Of a stretch of 64,000 nt of DNA, positions 33,362-41,147 are shown one piece after another (the stretch's first letter is position 1; each line of letters begins with the position of its first letter). The DNA is from a virus. The stretch is from the IMG/VR virus record IMGVR_UViG_3300032117_000022, positions 1 to 64,000 of that record, one strand, 5' to 3'. The position numbers and the translations under genes were made by a program. The notes under the pieces are model-generated. The model had not been told where the DNA came from. It worked only from the letters and a program-made list of their open reading frames with translations, and made no database searches.

Positions 33362-33814
33362 ATGCGTTACTGGCTCGATTGTGAATATAACGGCTTCGGA
33401 GGGCAGCTACTTAGTCTAGCTTTGGTACGTGAAGACGGGCATAGCCTATATATCAAATATGAGACAATCCAAGAGATTGATCCATGGGTTGCTATAAATG
33501 TTATGCCCGTCATTATTAATGTACCCAAAGGCGTTAAGATGCAAGTTGCTTCTCTATTGGACAATCGCGGCGCACATATGATCAAAGAGTTCTTCGGAGA
33601 TGATCCATGCCCTGTGATTACTACAGATTGGCCAGATGACATCAAGTATCTTTGTCAGGCAATGATCACTGGTCCAGGTGAGATGATTGCCGTTCCTAGG
33701 ATCATCTTTGATATGGTGCGCGTTGATGCTTATCCAACTACACTACCTGGTGCTATTCGACACAATGCTTGGTGGGATGCTTCTGCACTAAAGCACATGT
33801 TTGAAAGTGTCTAG
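33362..33814 (+). CDS. 3'-5' exonuclease, Rv2179c-like DEDDh fold
   Basis: 150 residues. WLDCEYNGFGGQLLSLALV gives the first D-x-E, and HNAWWDASALKHMF gives the last H...D motif. TTDWPDDIKYL holds the middle acid. This is the small exoribonuclease branch of the DEDDh family. The chosen start is ATG 33362; an upstream in-frame ATG lies in the endonuclease leader. It may trim RNA ends in step with the RNA repair enzymes. Confidence 0.75.
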   Translation: MRYWLDCEYNGFGGQLLSLALVREDGHSLYIKYETIQEIDPWVAINVMPVIINVPKGVKMQVASLLDNRGAHMIKEFFGDDPCPVITTDWPDDIKYLCQAMITGPGEMIAVPRIIFDMVRVDAYPTTLPGAIRHNAWWDASALKHMFESV

Positions 33815-33816
33815 TT

Positions 33817-34005
33817 ATGCTATATATTCGAATAAATAATAACAAATGGGAAGAGAACGGCAAAGTCTACGAGGTGGTTGAAGCTAAGAACTATTCAAAC
33901 TCCACCAAAATTGACTTTGTTTTAAAAGATGAAACTCATGTTTGGCGACAAACTTTTCCTGCAAATCAAGTAGAATGGATAGACGAAAGCGATGTCAGTT
34001 TTTAA
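33817..34005 (+). CDS. hypothetical protein, 62 aa
   Basis: Small strand-rich protein (LYIRINNNKWEENGKVYEVV, HVWRQTFPANQVEWID). It starts 2 bases after the exonuclease stop and overlaps nrdB by 14 bases. No family recognised. Confidence 0.5.
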   Translation: MLYIRINNNKWEENGKVYEVVEAKNYSNSTKIDFVLKDETHVWRQTFPANQVEWIDESDVSF

Positions 34006-35089
34006 TAACAACAGATTTGACGCAACACAACAGACTTGCTTCTTTGGTGAGAATGTAAACATCGCTAGATATGACAAACAACGCTATCCAATCTTTGAAA
34101 AACTAACTGATAAACAACTCGGTTTCTTCTGGCGACCAGAAGAAGTTGATCTGTCTCGCGATGGCAAAGACTTCAAGGCACTAAATGACCATGAGAAACA
34201 CATTTTTACCTCGAACCTTAAGCGTCAGATTCTACTTGATTCTGTACAAGGTCGGGCTCCTTCGCTTGCTTTCCTCCCTGTGTGTTCGCTACCAGAGTTG
34301 GAGACCTGGATCCAAACTTGGGCTTTCAGTGAGACGATTCATAGTAGATCGTACACTCACATCATTCGCAATGTATACAGTGATCCAAGTAGAGTATTCG
34401 ATGAGATGCTCGACATCCCAGAAATCTTAGACTGTGCCGAGGATATCAGCAAGTATTATGATGATTTGATTACTCTAAACAATACACTTGGTTGTCCAGA
34501 ATCGCAATATGGTTATACGCCAAAGTATCGATATGATCACAAGAAAGCATTATGGTTATGTCTCAATGCTGTCAATGCTCTAGAAGGAGTTAGATTCTAT
34601 GTCTCATTCGCCTGCTCTTGGGCATTTGCTGAAGTCAAGAAAATGGAAGGCAATGCTAAGATCATTAAACTCATTGCCAGAGACGAGAACGTTCATCTTG
34701 CCTCAACTCAAAATCTCCTCAAGATACTACCGAAAGAGGATGAAGACTTTGCGAGAATACGGGAAGAGACACGGGATGAATGTGCTGCTATCTTTCACCG
34801 AGTCATCGATCAAGAAAAGGGGTGGGCACGCTATCTCTTTCATCAGGGGTCGATGATTGGTCTAAATGAACAACTGCTGTGTGACTATGTAGATCACATT
34901 GCAGCAAAGCGTATGAGCAACATTGGTCTTCCAGGTAAAGCTGGTCCTAATCCTCTACCATGGACTGCTAAATGGATTAGTGGTTCTGATGTACAAGTAG
35001 CACCCCAGGAAACAGAGATTACCAGTTATGTTTCTGGTGGCGTGAAAAAAGATATCACGGACACGACATTTTCTAACTTTACCCTATGA
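33992..35089 (+). CDS. nrdB: class Ia ribonucleotide reductase small subunit
   Basis: 365 residues. The di-iron ligands are visible as LNDHEKHIF, SFSETIHSRSYTHI-like AFSETIHSRSY, and RDENVHLAS, with a tyrosyl-radical region between. It generates the radical used by NrdA. Start ATG 33992 overlaps the upstream small gene. It shares its end with the acetyltransferase start (ATGA). Confidence 0.95.
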   Translation: MSVFNNNRFDATQQTCFFGENVNIARYDKQRYPIFEKLTDKQLGFFWRPEEVDLSRDGKDFKALNDHEKHIFTSNLKRQILLDSVQGRAPSLAFLPVCSLPELETWIQTWAFSETIHSRSYTHIIRNVYSDPSRVFDEMLDIPEILDCAEDISKYYDDLITLNNTLGCPESQYGYTPKYRYDHKKALWLCLNAVNALEGVRFYVSFACSWAFAEVKKMEGNAKIIKLIARDENVHLASTQNLLKILPKEDEDFARIREETRDECAAIFHRVIDQEKGWARYLFHQGSMIGLNEQLLCDYVDHIAAKRMSNIGLPGKAGPNPLPWTAKWISGSDVQVAPQETEITSYVSGGVKKDITDTTFSNFTL

Positions 35090-35535
35090 CAACTTATATA
35101 AGTATACGTGAAGCAACCGAGGCTGACTATCCTAGAATGATAGAGATAGAGAAAGCCTCATTTGAAACAGACACGATTACGATTGATGAACTTGAAGACT
35201 ACCAATCATTTGGTTGTAATGTCAATGTTCTTCAGATCAATGATGATATAGCAGGCTTCTATATAAGTTATGTCTATGATGACGATCAAGATCAATCTGA
35301 ATATCTAGAAACTTTAGAGATTGCCCCACAATACCGCGGGCAAGGATACTCTAAACTGCTTTTACAACACTATATCGATAATAAGACTATACCATGGTCC
35401 CCTCTCACTTTACACTGTAGAGTAGAGAACGATGTGGCTCTGTCTTTATATAATGCATACGGTTTTACTATTATTGAGTTGGTCCTTGGCTTTTACGATG
35501 ATGGAGGTAATGCATACAAACTCGTAAGGAGCTAA
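35086..35535 (+). CDS. GNAT-family N-acetyltransferase
   Basis: 149 residues with the GNAT order of motifs. ISIREATEADYPRMIEIEKA opens, LETLEIAPQYRGQGYSKLLL is motif A with the Q/RxxGxG/A acetyl-CoA loop, and ENDVALSLYNAYGFTI closes. RimI-like in layout. It would transfer an acetyl group to a protein or small-molecule amine; the target is unknown. Confidence 0.85.
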   Translation: MTTYISIREATEADYPRMIEIEKASFETDTITIDELEDYQSFGCNVNVLQINDDIAGFYISYVYDDDQDQSEYLETLEIAPQYRGQGYSKLLLQHYIDNKTIPWSPLTLHCRVENDVALSLYNAYGFTIIELVLGFYDDGGNAYKLVRS

Positions 35536-35544
35536 TACCCAGAA

Positions 35545-36231
35545 ATGAAGACCAAGATACACCCTATCTTTGGTAATGTTTCGCAATACGATTTACAAGT
35601 TTACGATTTAGAACTAGACCTGGAAAACTCGCGTGAAGTGGACGCCCTCGAACAAGGTTGGTTGATTAACGATAGAAAGTGGTATAACTCACGTTCTGTC
35701 CGCATCGACTGCAATCTATTCGATAAGAAAACTAAACCACTAAAGGGTTATAAAGTAACCCACGTTGAAACGATTGAGGATATGTCAGACGTTGGTACCG
35801 TATTCGGTATGTTTACAGCCAGACGTAACCTCGATGACATTTATACAATAGAAATCGATCTAGATCGTGCAACATGGATTCTTGTGCATAACAATGCAGG
35901 AGACTTGGTTGCATTTTCTAAGATGACAACTTATGACGGTGGGCTTGAAACACAGTTTACCGCATGGGACTATTCAGAACCAAAAGCTTCTATCTCACGC
36001 CACTTAGTGGCATATGAAGTAGAGTTAGCCAAGAAGATGGGATATTATCATCTTTACATTGGTTCTGGCTATGGAAATATTGGTATCTACAAGTCACAGT
36101 TCAAAGGTTTTGAATGGTGGGATGGAGAACAGTGGTCTACCGACATTGATAAGTATGTCGAAGTCTGCCACAGAGATGACTCCATCAAAACCCTTCAAGA
36201 CTTATCTGGATTGATTAATGGCCCTACCTAA
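35545..36231 (+). CDS. GNAT-like arginyl/leucyl-transferase-like protein
   Basis: 228 residues. MGYYHLYIGSGYGNIGIYKS followed by FKGFEWWDGEQWS resembles the C-terminal half of aminoacyl-tRNA-protein transferases (ATE/Bpt), a GNAT fold that adds an amino acid to protein N-termini. The N-terminal cysteines used in ATE are absent. It sits after another GNAT gene and overlaps the next gene by 14 bases. Confidence 0.5.
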   Translation: MKTKIHPIFGNVSQYDLQVYDLELDLENSREVDALEQGWLINDRKWYNSRSVRIDCNLFDKKTKPLKGYKVTHVETIEDMSDVGTVFGMFTARRNLDDIYTIEIDLDRATWILVHNNAGDLVAFSKMTTYDGGLETQFTAWDYSEPKASISRHLVAYEVELAKKMGYYHLYIGSGYGNIGIYKSQFKGFEWWDGEQWSTDIDKYVEVCHRDDSIKTLQDLSGLINGPT

Positions 36232-36691
36232 AGTTCATAGTTTTCGTGTCCATACAATGCTTCACGATCCTGCCTTTCAAAAAGAGATTGGTAGGACCGT
36301 GAAGATCATTAACAAGTATGATGTTCCTTATGTTGCTGGTTATTCCAAAGACAGTAAAGACATCTACATTGATAGACACATGAATGTTGACTTTAATGGT
36401 ACAGATATCACAAAATACCTCCTTGTTCACGAAAGAGTGGAGAAGGCCTTGATAGATGTGTTTGGGCTTCGATACCAAGAAGCCCATCACATTGCGTTAG
36501 CAGTAGAGCATGATGCAGTTGTTGGGGATGGGCTAAACTGGAGAGCATACGATAAGTTTGTTGATAAATACGTCAAGAAACTTGATCATGAAAACCTCAA
36601 GTTATCACCACCAAATCTAGACCTCACGCCCTACGAAGACGAAAAGGACTTCTCCAAGTTCGTGAAAAAACGGAGTAAACAAAATGATTGA
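36218..36691 (+). CDS. conserved phage protein with HExxE motif
   Basis: 157 residues. YLLVHERVEKALIDVFGL then EAHHIALAVEHDAVV is a conserved pair in phage and alphaproteobacterial proteins. The HExxE plus a later H could bind a metal, as in small metallopeptidases, but this is not shown. The C-terminal third is basic and flexible. Confidence 0.55.
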   Translation: MALPKVHSFRVHTMLHDPAFQKEIGRTVKIINKYDVPYVAGYSKDSKDIYIDRHMNVDFNGTDITKYLLVHERVEKALIDVFGLRYQEAHHIALAVEHDAVVGDGLNWRAYDKFVDKYVKKLDHENLKLSPPNLDLTPYEDEKDFSKFVKKRSKQND

Positions 36692-36845
36692 TTGGATCGA
36701 ATGTTCTGTCTGTGAAACAGAATACAAGTTGATTAGTAAAGAACCAGGCATACAAGTTGAGTTTTGTCCATTTTGTGGCGTTGATGCTGATAGCCAGTTC
36801 ACACCAGAAGAAGTAGACGACGAAGATGAAGAGTTCGATAGTTAA
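36684..36845 (+). CDS. zinc-ribbon small protein, 53 aa
   Basis: IECSVCETEY and EFCPFCGVD form a C-x2-C...C-x2-C zinc ribbon, followed by an acidic tail (EEVDDEDEEFDS). It overlaps the upstream gene and abuts the next start. It could contact RNA polymerase or DNA; function unknown. Confidence 0.6.
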   Translation: MIDWIECSVCETEYKLISKEPGIQVEFCPFCGVDADSQFTPEEVDDEDEEFDS

Positions 36846-37265
36846 ATGGATTATGAAAATCCATGGATCTACGATGGGGAACCCTTTACTGATGCACAGG
36901 CTGATGGTCATTTTGCATTTGTTTATCTGATCACAAACAAAGTTACTGGTCGAAAATATCTTGGCAGAAAATACTTGACTTCTGCTGGCTATAAGACTAT
37001 AAAGGGTAAGAAGAAGAAGATTCGCAAGCCTAGCGATTGGAAGACCTATTATGGTTCTTCTCCTTTACTCAAAGCGGATGTCGAAGAACTAGGCAAAGAA
37101 AACTTCTCTAGAGAGATAGTACGTCTATGTCACAATAAGTCTTCCGCTTCATATTATGAAACTAAAATGATTTTAGAGACAGATGCATTGCTGTCAGATG
37201 ACTATTATAACCAGTGGTTATCTGCCAGATTTACTGCTGTTCACATAAAAGCAATCTATAAATGA
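36846..37265 (+). CDS. GIY-YIG-domain protein, resident type
   Basis: 139 residues. FVYLITNKVTGRKYLGRKY is the GIY-YIG opening, then WKTYYGSSPLLKADVEELGK and ASYYETKMILETDALL with the catalytic Glu. Unlike the minus-strand homing enzymes it lacks their leader and NUMOD tails and is on the plus strand inside an operon. The family is widespread in T4-like phages; it may be a domesticated nuclease. Confidence 0.7.
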   Translation: MDYENPWIYDGEPFTDAQADGHFAFVYLITNKVTGRKYLGRKYLTSAGYKTIKGKKKKIRKPSDWKTYYGSSPLLKADVEELGKENFSREIVRLCHNKSSASYYETKMILETDALLSDDYYNQWLSARFTAVHIKAIYK

Positions 37266-37340
37266 GATAGGTTCTGTCAGTTGTACCTTAAACGACTGTC
37301 AAATGTTATAACATTGTTTTATTTTAATGGAGAATACTGA

Positions 37341-37814
37341 ATGAAGAATCTTATGTTTGCCCTCGCGGCTCTTACCGCTGTTGCTGCTACTCCTGCAATG
37401 GCAGACAGCTTTGTCGGCCCTCGTGTAACTGGCGTTGTCGGCTATCAGGACATCACTGCAATCCCATCAAACCGTTCATTCACTTATGGTGTTGAAGCTG
37501 GTTATGATAGTAAGCTTGTTGGTCCTGTTACCGTAGGCGTTGAAGCTGGTCTAGACAACGTATTTGACCGCACCGATGTTAACGTTGGTGGTCGTCTTGG
37601 CTATGAAGTAACTCCACATACTCTAGTGTATGCTGGTCTAGGTTATGACAACCTCCGTGATCTAGAAGCACACAATCTCCAGGGTCTTCGCGCTACCGCA
37701 GGTCTTGACGTTAACGTCATTGGTCATGTTTCGGTTGGTGCTCAGTACACCCACACCGATCTTGGCGCAGTCAAGAACAATGGTGCGGCTGGTACGGTCA
37801 CTCTCCGCTTCTAA
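37341..37814 (+). CDS. outer-membrane beta-barrel protein with signal peptide
   Basis: 157 residues. Sec signal peptide MKNLMFALAALTAVAATPAM ending AMA-D, then alternating strands (FTYGVEAGYDSKLVGPVTVG, GGRLGYEVTPHTLVYAGLGY) and a terminal Phe (GTVTLRF), the BAM recognition signal. It resembles small alphaproteobacterial porin-like proteins, so it may come from a host. It would insert in the host outer membrane, possibly to block superinfection. It stands as a single gene closed by a strong terminator. Confidence 0.85.
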   Translation: MKNLMFALAALTAVAATPAMADSFVGPRVTGVVGYQDITAIPSNRSFTYGVEAGYDSKLVGPVTVGVEAGLDNVFDRTDVNVGGRLGYEVTPHTLVYAGLGYDNLRDLEAHNLQGLRATAGLDVNVIGHVSVGAQYTHTDLGAVKNNGAAGTVTLRF

Positions 37815-37837
37815 TAAATAGAAGACCACACCCCAGT

Positions 37838-37877
37838 GAGAATGCCCTCGGAGTTTCGGCTTCGGGGGCATTTTTTG
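37838..37877 (+). terminator. rho-independent terminator
   Basis: GAATGCCCTCGG...CTTCGGGGGCATTTTTT: a GC-rich stem with a T6 tail just after the outer-membrane gene and just before the next promoter. It isolates that gene from the early operons. Confidence 0.85.
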
Positions 37878-37880
37878 TGG

Positions 37881-37908
37881 TTGACATTTTTGGCGAATCG
37901 TGTACATT
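37881..37908 (+). promoter_or_regulatory. sigma70-like promoter of the nested-hairpin cassette
   Basis: TTGACA 37881-37886, 16-bp spacer, TACATT 37903-37908. CGAATC in the spacer pairs with GATTCG 37930-37935 at the ribosome site. GATTCGAATC there is also self-complementary. Confidence 0.75.
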
Positions 37909-37939
37909 GAGAAAGTAGTCAGTGAGAGAGATTCGAATC

Positions 37940-38107
37940 ATGAAAATGTTTGTTGCTCGTAATCACAATGGGACTTTCATTGCTAAAGGTGTTGACCTTG
38001 GAAATCTGATGGAAGAAGTCATGATCTATGAAGAAGTGACTGGCAATCGGTGCACCGTCGGCCGAGAAGAGTTTGAAGTTGAACCCAAGCGCAACATTTA
38101 TCGCTGA
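37940..38107 (+). CDS. hypothetical protein, 55 aa
   Basis: ATG 37940 is chosen because it follows the cassette leader. Sequence KMFVARNHNGTFIAKGVDLG then LMEEVMIYEEVTG: a strand-turn-strand and helix. First gene of an early operon; function unknown. Confidence 0.55.
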   Translation: MKMFVARNHNGTFIAKGVDLGNLMEEVMIYEEVTGNRCTVGREEFEVEPKRNIYR

Positions 38108-38118
38108 GGAGATTTAAT

Positions 38119-38337
38119 ATGGCAGACAAGTACGGTCGCGGATATACTTTCACCCACGATTGGGCTGGTGGTATTGTTCTTGCTGAAACGGAAACGGGCT
38201 GGACCATCTATTTTCAGCCTGGCGATGACGCTGCAAAGATTGATGATTATTTCGATCTTCTCGTTGGTGAATGCGGATACGATGGACAGTCTGCATTACG
38301 AATCATCTGGGAAGAATATAAAGGAATGGCTGCTTAA
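38119..38337 (+). CDS. hypothetical protein, 72 aa
   Basis: Starts after ribosome site GAGGAG. FTHDWAGGIVLAETETGWTI then YFQPGDDAAKIDDYFDLL: a small strand-rich protein with an acidic helix. No family recognised. Confidence 0.55.
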   Translation: MADKYGRGYTFTHDWAGGIVLAETETGWTIYFQPGDDAAKIDDYFDLLVGECGYDGQSALRIIWEEYKGMAA

Positions 38338-38338
38338 T

Positions 38339-38737
38339 ATGACAATGCATCTCCTAGGTCCTGCTTATACCACAAACTCAACTAAGAAGCGTAAGCCGCA
38401 ACTAAACACTGCAAAGTATGCTCAAGATTGGGTAGACTATAACAAGCAGATGAAGCGGCTTGGATCAAAAACCAAGACGTTCCAAGAGTATGTTGCATAT
38501 CGACAAGGCAATGCCGCATACAAAACAAAGACCGTTAAGACTGGTATGGAAGCTTCCACATACGTTCGCAATGCGCCCAAGTATGAGACTGGTGATGGCA
38601 TCGGTGTGACGTTTGCCAAAGCGCCTAACACATATACGGGCGACAAGCTGCTCGGCATCGCCACGATGCATAAGAGCAATCTGGTACCTGTCTTCAGTCA
38701 GGAAGACGCGGAAGATATTTCTAAAATGAGGCGATGA
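38339..38737 (+). CDS. hypothetical basic protein, 132 aa
   Basis: ATG 38339 just after the upstream TAA; an earlier in-frame ATG would overlap the previous gene heavily. Lys/Tyr-rich, with SKTKTFQEYVAYRQGNAAYK and a conserved end LLGIATMHKSNLVPVFSQED. That end is common in phage proteins of unknown function. Confidence 0.6.
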   Translation: MTMHLLGPAYTTNSTKKRKPQLNTAKYAQDWVDYNKQMKRLGSKTKTFQEYVAYRQGNAAYKTKTVKTGMEASTYVRNAPKYETGDGIGVTFAKAPNTYTGDKLLGIATMHKSNLVPVFSQEDAEDISKMRR

Positions 38738-38741
38738 CCGC

Positions 38742-38769
38742 TTGACATTTATCCCGAATCGTCTATGGT
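38742..38769 (+). promoter_or_regulatory. sigma70-like promoter of the nested-hairpin cassette
   Basis: TTGACA 38742-38747, 16-bp spacer, TATGGT 38764-38769. CGAATCGT pairs with GTGATTCG ending at 38800 (6 Watson-Crick, 2 G-U), next to ribosome site GGAG. Confidence 0.75.
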
Positions 38770-38802
38770 TAAAGAGTAGTCAGTGATTTGGAGTGATTCG
38801 AT

Positions 38803-39102
38803 ATGGCTTTTGCAGCGGTGAAAAAAGGAATGTGGGATACGGTCGTTGGTTATTTTCGCGAAAAGGAATATGGTCGCCCATTCGAGTACAAGATGAACCC
38901 TGAGATGGTTCTCCATCCCGACCTCAAGACTGGTCGTAATGTTGTCTATCCTCATTTGGTGTTCGTTGGTCCTGAAGGCGATCAGGTTCGCATGGCTCTG
39001 GTCAAAAAGGGTGTCGCGTATATCGTCGTTGATGAGATTGATAACGACCGTTACATCATCGAAAAGTGGCACATCAAAGATCATCGTTCTTATCAAAAAT
39101 AA
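38803..39102 (+). CDS. hypothetical protein, 99 aa
   Basis: Single-gene operon with its own cassette promoter. Basic N-terminal half (FAAVKKGMWDTVVGYFREKE), strand-rich C-terminal half (GVAYIVVDEIDNDRYIIEKW). No function recognised. Confidence 0.55.
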   Translation: MAFAAVKKGMWDTVVGYFREKEYGRPFEYKMNPEMVLHPDLKTGRNVVYPHLVFVGPEGDQVRMALVKKGVAYIVVDEIDNDRYIIEKWHIKDHRSYQK

Positions 39103-39105
39103 AAC

Positions 39106-39134
39106 TTGACATTTTATCGCGAATCAGTTATTAT
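39106..39134 (+). promoter_or_regulatory. sigma70-like promoter of the nested-hairpin cassette
   Basis: TTGACA 39106-39111, 17-bp spacer, TATTAT 39129-39134. CGAATCA 39120-39126 pairs with TGATTCG 39159-39165 (7 Watson-Crick), extended by G-U pairs over GGGT of the ribosome site. Confidence 0.8.
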
Positions 39135-39167
39135 CAGAAAGTAGACAGAGAGAAGGGTTGATTCGTT

Positions 39168-39524
39168 ATGGCTTACATGTCTCAGGAAAAGAAAGCTGCT
39201 ATCGCTCCCAAGGTCAAGGCAATCCTCAAGAAGTACAATATGAAGGGTAGTCTGTCGGTTCGCCATCACAGCACTCTGATTCTGACCTTGAAAGAAGGTC
39301 CTCTGAAGTTCGCTCAGAATGAAGACGGTTATAGTCAGATGCACTTTTATCATCTGGAAAGCAACTATCAAGGCAAGGAACTTCAGTTCTTGAAGGAACT
39401 TCGTGTTGCTATGAACGACGGCAATCATGATAACAGCGATATTATGACCGACTACTTTGATGTGGGTTGGTACTCGTATGTTCATGCTGGTAAGTGGGAT
39501 CAACCCTACAAGTTGGCTGCGTAA
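39168..39524 (+). CDS. LPD29-like small domain protein, 118 aa
   Basis: KVKAILKKYNMKGSLSVRHH then LILTLKEGPLKF is the opening of the domain often found in large polyvalent phage proteins (LPD29-like). YFDVGWYSYVHAGKWDQPY is its usual end. It is probably a nucleic-acid- or protein-binding module. Function in infection unknown. Confidence 0.6.
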   Translation: MAYMSQEKKAAIAPKVKAILKKYNMKGSLSVRHHSTLILTLKEGPLKFAQNEDGYSQMHFYHLESNYQGKELQFLKELRVAMNDGNHDNSDIMTDYFDVGWYSYVHAGKWDQPYKLAA

Positions 39525-39536
39525 GGAGATTTGATT

Positions 39537-39719
39537 ATGTTTTATGATGATGAACAAATCCTGATTGGTGCGATGCGCAAGTTGGTCGCTGGAATGGATT
39601 CTACTCTCCGAGCCGCAGAGCGTGAAGGATTGACTGGCGAAAGGATTGCCGGGTTGCAGATCAAGCTTGATCGGCTCCAATATCTTTTGGACGATTTTGT
39701 TGCTTGTGCGGAACGTTAA
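39537..39719 (+). CDS. small helical protein, 60 aa
   Basis: ATG 39537 after ribosome site AAGGAG. All helix, with heptad-like Leu (AGLQIKLDRLQYLLDDFV). No family recognised. Confidence 0.5.
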   Translation: MFYDDEQILIGAMRKLVAGMDSTLRAAEREGLTGERIAGLQIKLDRLQYLLDDFVACAER

Positions 39720-39721
39720 TC

Positions 39722-39949
39722 ATGTTTGTTCCTGGTGTTAGCCCCTATCGGACACCTCTTGCTCTTGATGGTATTAACTTCAGTGAGAAACACCATCTGG
39801 TTGGCTTCACCTGGCCATACGTAAACTCTAAAGGCAAGCAATATAACACAACCATGGTCGAACGTGGTTGGGTATGTGATTGCATTGGTTTCAACTTTCG
39901 TGGTAAGTGTAAGCACATCGCGATGGTTCACGAAAAAGTTTCTTCATGA
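39722..39949 (+). CDS. SWIM zinc-finger protein, 75 aa
   Basis: ATG 39722 just after the previous stop. WVCDCIGFNFRGKCKHIAMV is a full SWIM finger (C-x-C...C-x-H), a zinc motif that binds DNA or proteins. A short strand-rich N-terminus precedes it. Overlaps the next gene (ATGA). Confidence 0.7.
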   Translation: MFVPGVSPYRTPLALDGINFSEKHHLVGFTWPYVNSKGKQYNTTMVERGWVCDCIGFNFRGKCKHIAMVHEKVSS

Positions 39950-40068
39950 TGGAAGGTTATCATTTTGTTTGGATAAAGCGTCTATCTGATTGCGTCTGGG
40001 TGCGGGCTTTGGTTCCCGATTGGTATTATCCAGAACTTCCACCTCCTGGCGCACAACTTGAATATTAA
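39946..40068 (+). CDS. small aromatic protein, 40 aa
   Basis: Starts inside the previous stop. Trp/Tyr/Pro-rich (YHFVWIKRLSDCVWVRALVP then YPELPPPG). It overlaps its neighbour, which supports coupling. Function unknown. Confidence 0.4.
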   Translation: MMEGYHFVWIKRLSDCVWVRALVPDWYYPELPPPGAQLEY

Positions 40069-40083
40069 TCGAAAGGATACGTT

Positions 40084-40299
40084 ATGATTCGTGAGAAGCA
40101 ACCCAAGTCTGAAATCGTTATCGACCTGAGTGGTCCTGAAGGTAACGCATTTGTCCTCATGGGTTATGCCCGCCAGTATGCAAAGCAACTCGGGCTTGAT
40201 GGTAAAGCTATTGTTTCGGAAATGATGGAAGGTGATTACGAAAACCTTCTGGAAGTTTTTGATCGTCACTTTGGTGATTATGTCATTCTGGAGCGATAA
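40084..40299 (+). CDS. hypothetical protein, 71 aa
   Basis: Ribosome site AAAGGATAC. PKSEIVIDLSGPEGNAFVLM then YARQYAKQLGLDG: the strand-loop-helix start of small phage proteins that may bind nucleotides. EMMEGDYENLLEVFDRHFGD ends it. Not a named family to me. Confidence 0.55.
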   Translation: MIREKQPKSEIVIDLSGPEGNAFVLMGYARQYAKQLGLDGKAIVSEMMEGDYENLLEVFDRHFGDYVILER

Positions 40300-40306
40300 G
40301 ATCGCT

Positions 40307-40334
40307 TGACATTTATCCCGATTCGTTTATGATG
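40307..40334 (+). promoter_or_regulatory. sigma70-like promoter, cassette copy with altered arm
   Basis: TTGACA 40307-40312, 16-bp spacer, TATGAT 40329-40334. The spacer has CGATTCG instead of CGAATC, so the usual pairing with the leader GATTCG is weak. A natural arm mutation. Confidence 0.7.
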
Positions 40335-40366
40335 AAAATATAGACAGTGAGAAGGAATGATTCGTT

Positions 40367-41092
40367 ATGACTGATATCCAAAGCAAGATCAAGGCTCGTA
40401 TTCGCGCTCTCTCGGCTAAGACCGTCAAGAATGGCTGCTCGGAAGAAGAAGCACTTACCGCAATCAACATGGTGGGTAAGTTGCTCTCGCAATATAATCT
40501 GTCCATGAACGAGGTCGAACTTCGTGATGAAGTTTGTGACACTTTGAAGATTGATATTGGCAGCAAGGTCCGCAACGGCGTCTATTACGCTCTCTCGGAT
40601 ATCGCTGGCTTTACCGATTGTAAGGTGTGGACCAATCGTGGTGCTACTCTGAAGTATTGCTTCTTTGGTCAAGAAAGTGATCTGCTGATGGTGAAGTATC
40701 TTTATGATATTATCCTGTCGGCTATGGCAACTGAACTGGCAAAGTTCAAGAAGACTCCTGAATATAAGGGAGCATATAGCAAGAAAGGTGCTACCAGTTC
40801 GTTTACCACTGGTATGGCAATGCGTATTGGTCGTCGTCTGAACGAAATGAAGGCTCAGATGAACGGCGAAGAAAAAGCTGCACGAGGCGGCAGCAATGCT
40901 TTGATTGTTCTGAAGAATCAGGTTGTCAATCAGGCATATCGTGAACTTGGCTTGCGTCTTAAGAAGAACTATGGTGGTACCACTATTCGTGATGGTGCAG
41001 CATATCGCAGCGGTCAGTCTGCTGGTGATCGTGTCAATCTTTCTCGCCCGATCAATGGTCCTGGCGGCAATGTTTTGCGCATTGCTGCTTGA
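40367..41092 (+). CDS. DUF2786/DUF7168-like protein
   Basis: 241 residues. KIKARIRALSAKTVKNGCSE followed by EEALTAINMVGKLLSQYNLS is the DUF2786 helical start. KVWTNRGATLKYCFFGQESD then LLMVKYLYDII is the associated second domain, which has a zinc-peptidase-like look in some members but no known activity. A single gene between two cassette promoters. Confidence 0.75.
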   Translation: MTDIQSKIKARIRALSAKTVKNGCSEEEALTAINMVGKLLSQYNLSMNEVELRDEVCDTLKIDIGSKVRNGVYYALSDIAGFTDCKVWTNRGATLKYCFFGQESDLLMVKYLYDIILSAMATELAKFKKTPEYKGAYSKKGATSSFTTGMAMRIGRRLNEMKAQMNGEEKAARGGSNALIVLKNQVVNQAYRELGLRLKKNYGGTTIRDGAAYRSGQSAGDRVNLSRPINGPGGNVLRIAA

Positions 41093-41116
41093 CATTTAAA
41101 TCGAATCATATATAGT
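41089..41116 (+). promoter_or_regulatory. sigma70-like promoter, cassette copy
   Basis: TTGACA 41089-41094 overlaps the upstream stop; 16-bp spacer with TCGAATCAT; TATAGT 41111-41116. The leader before ATG 41148 lacks GATTCG, so pairing is poor here. Confidence 0.7.
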
Positions 41117-41147
41117 AAGAAATGTAGCGAGTGAGATTGGGAATGAA

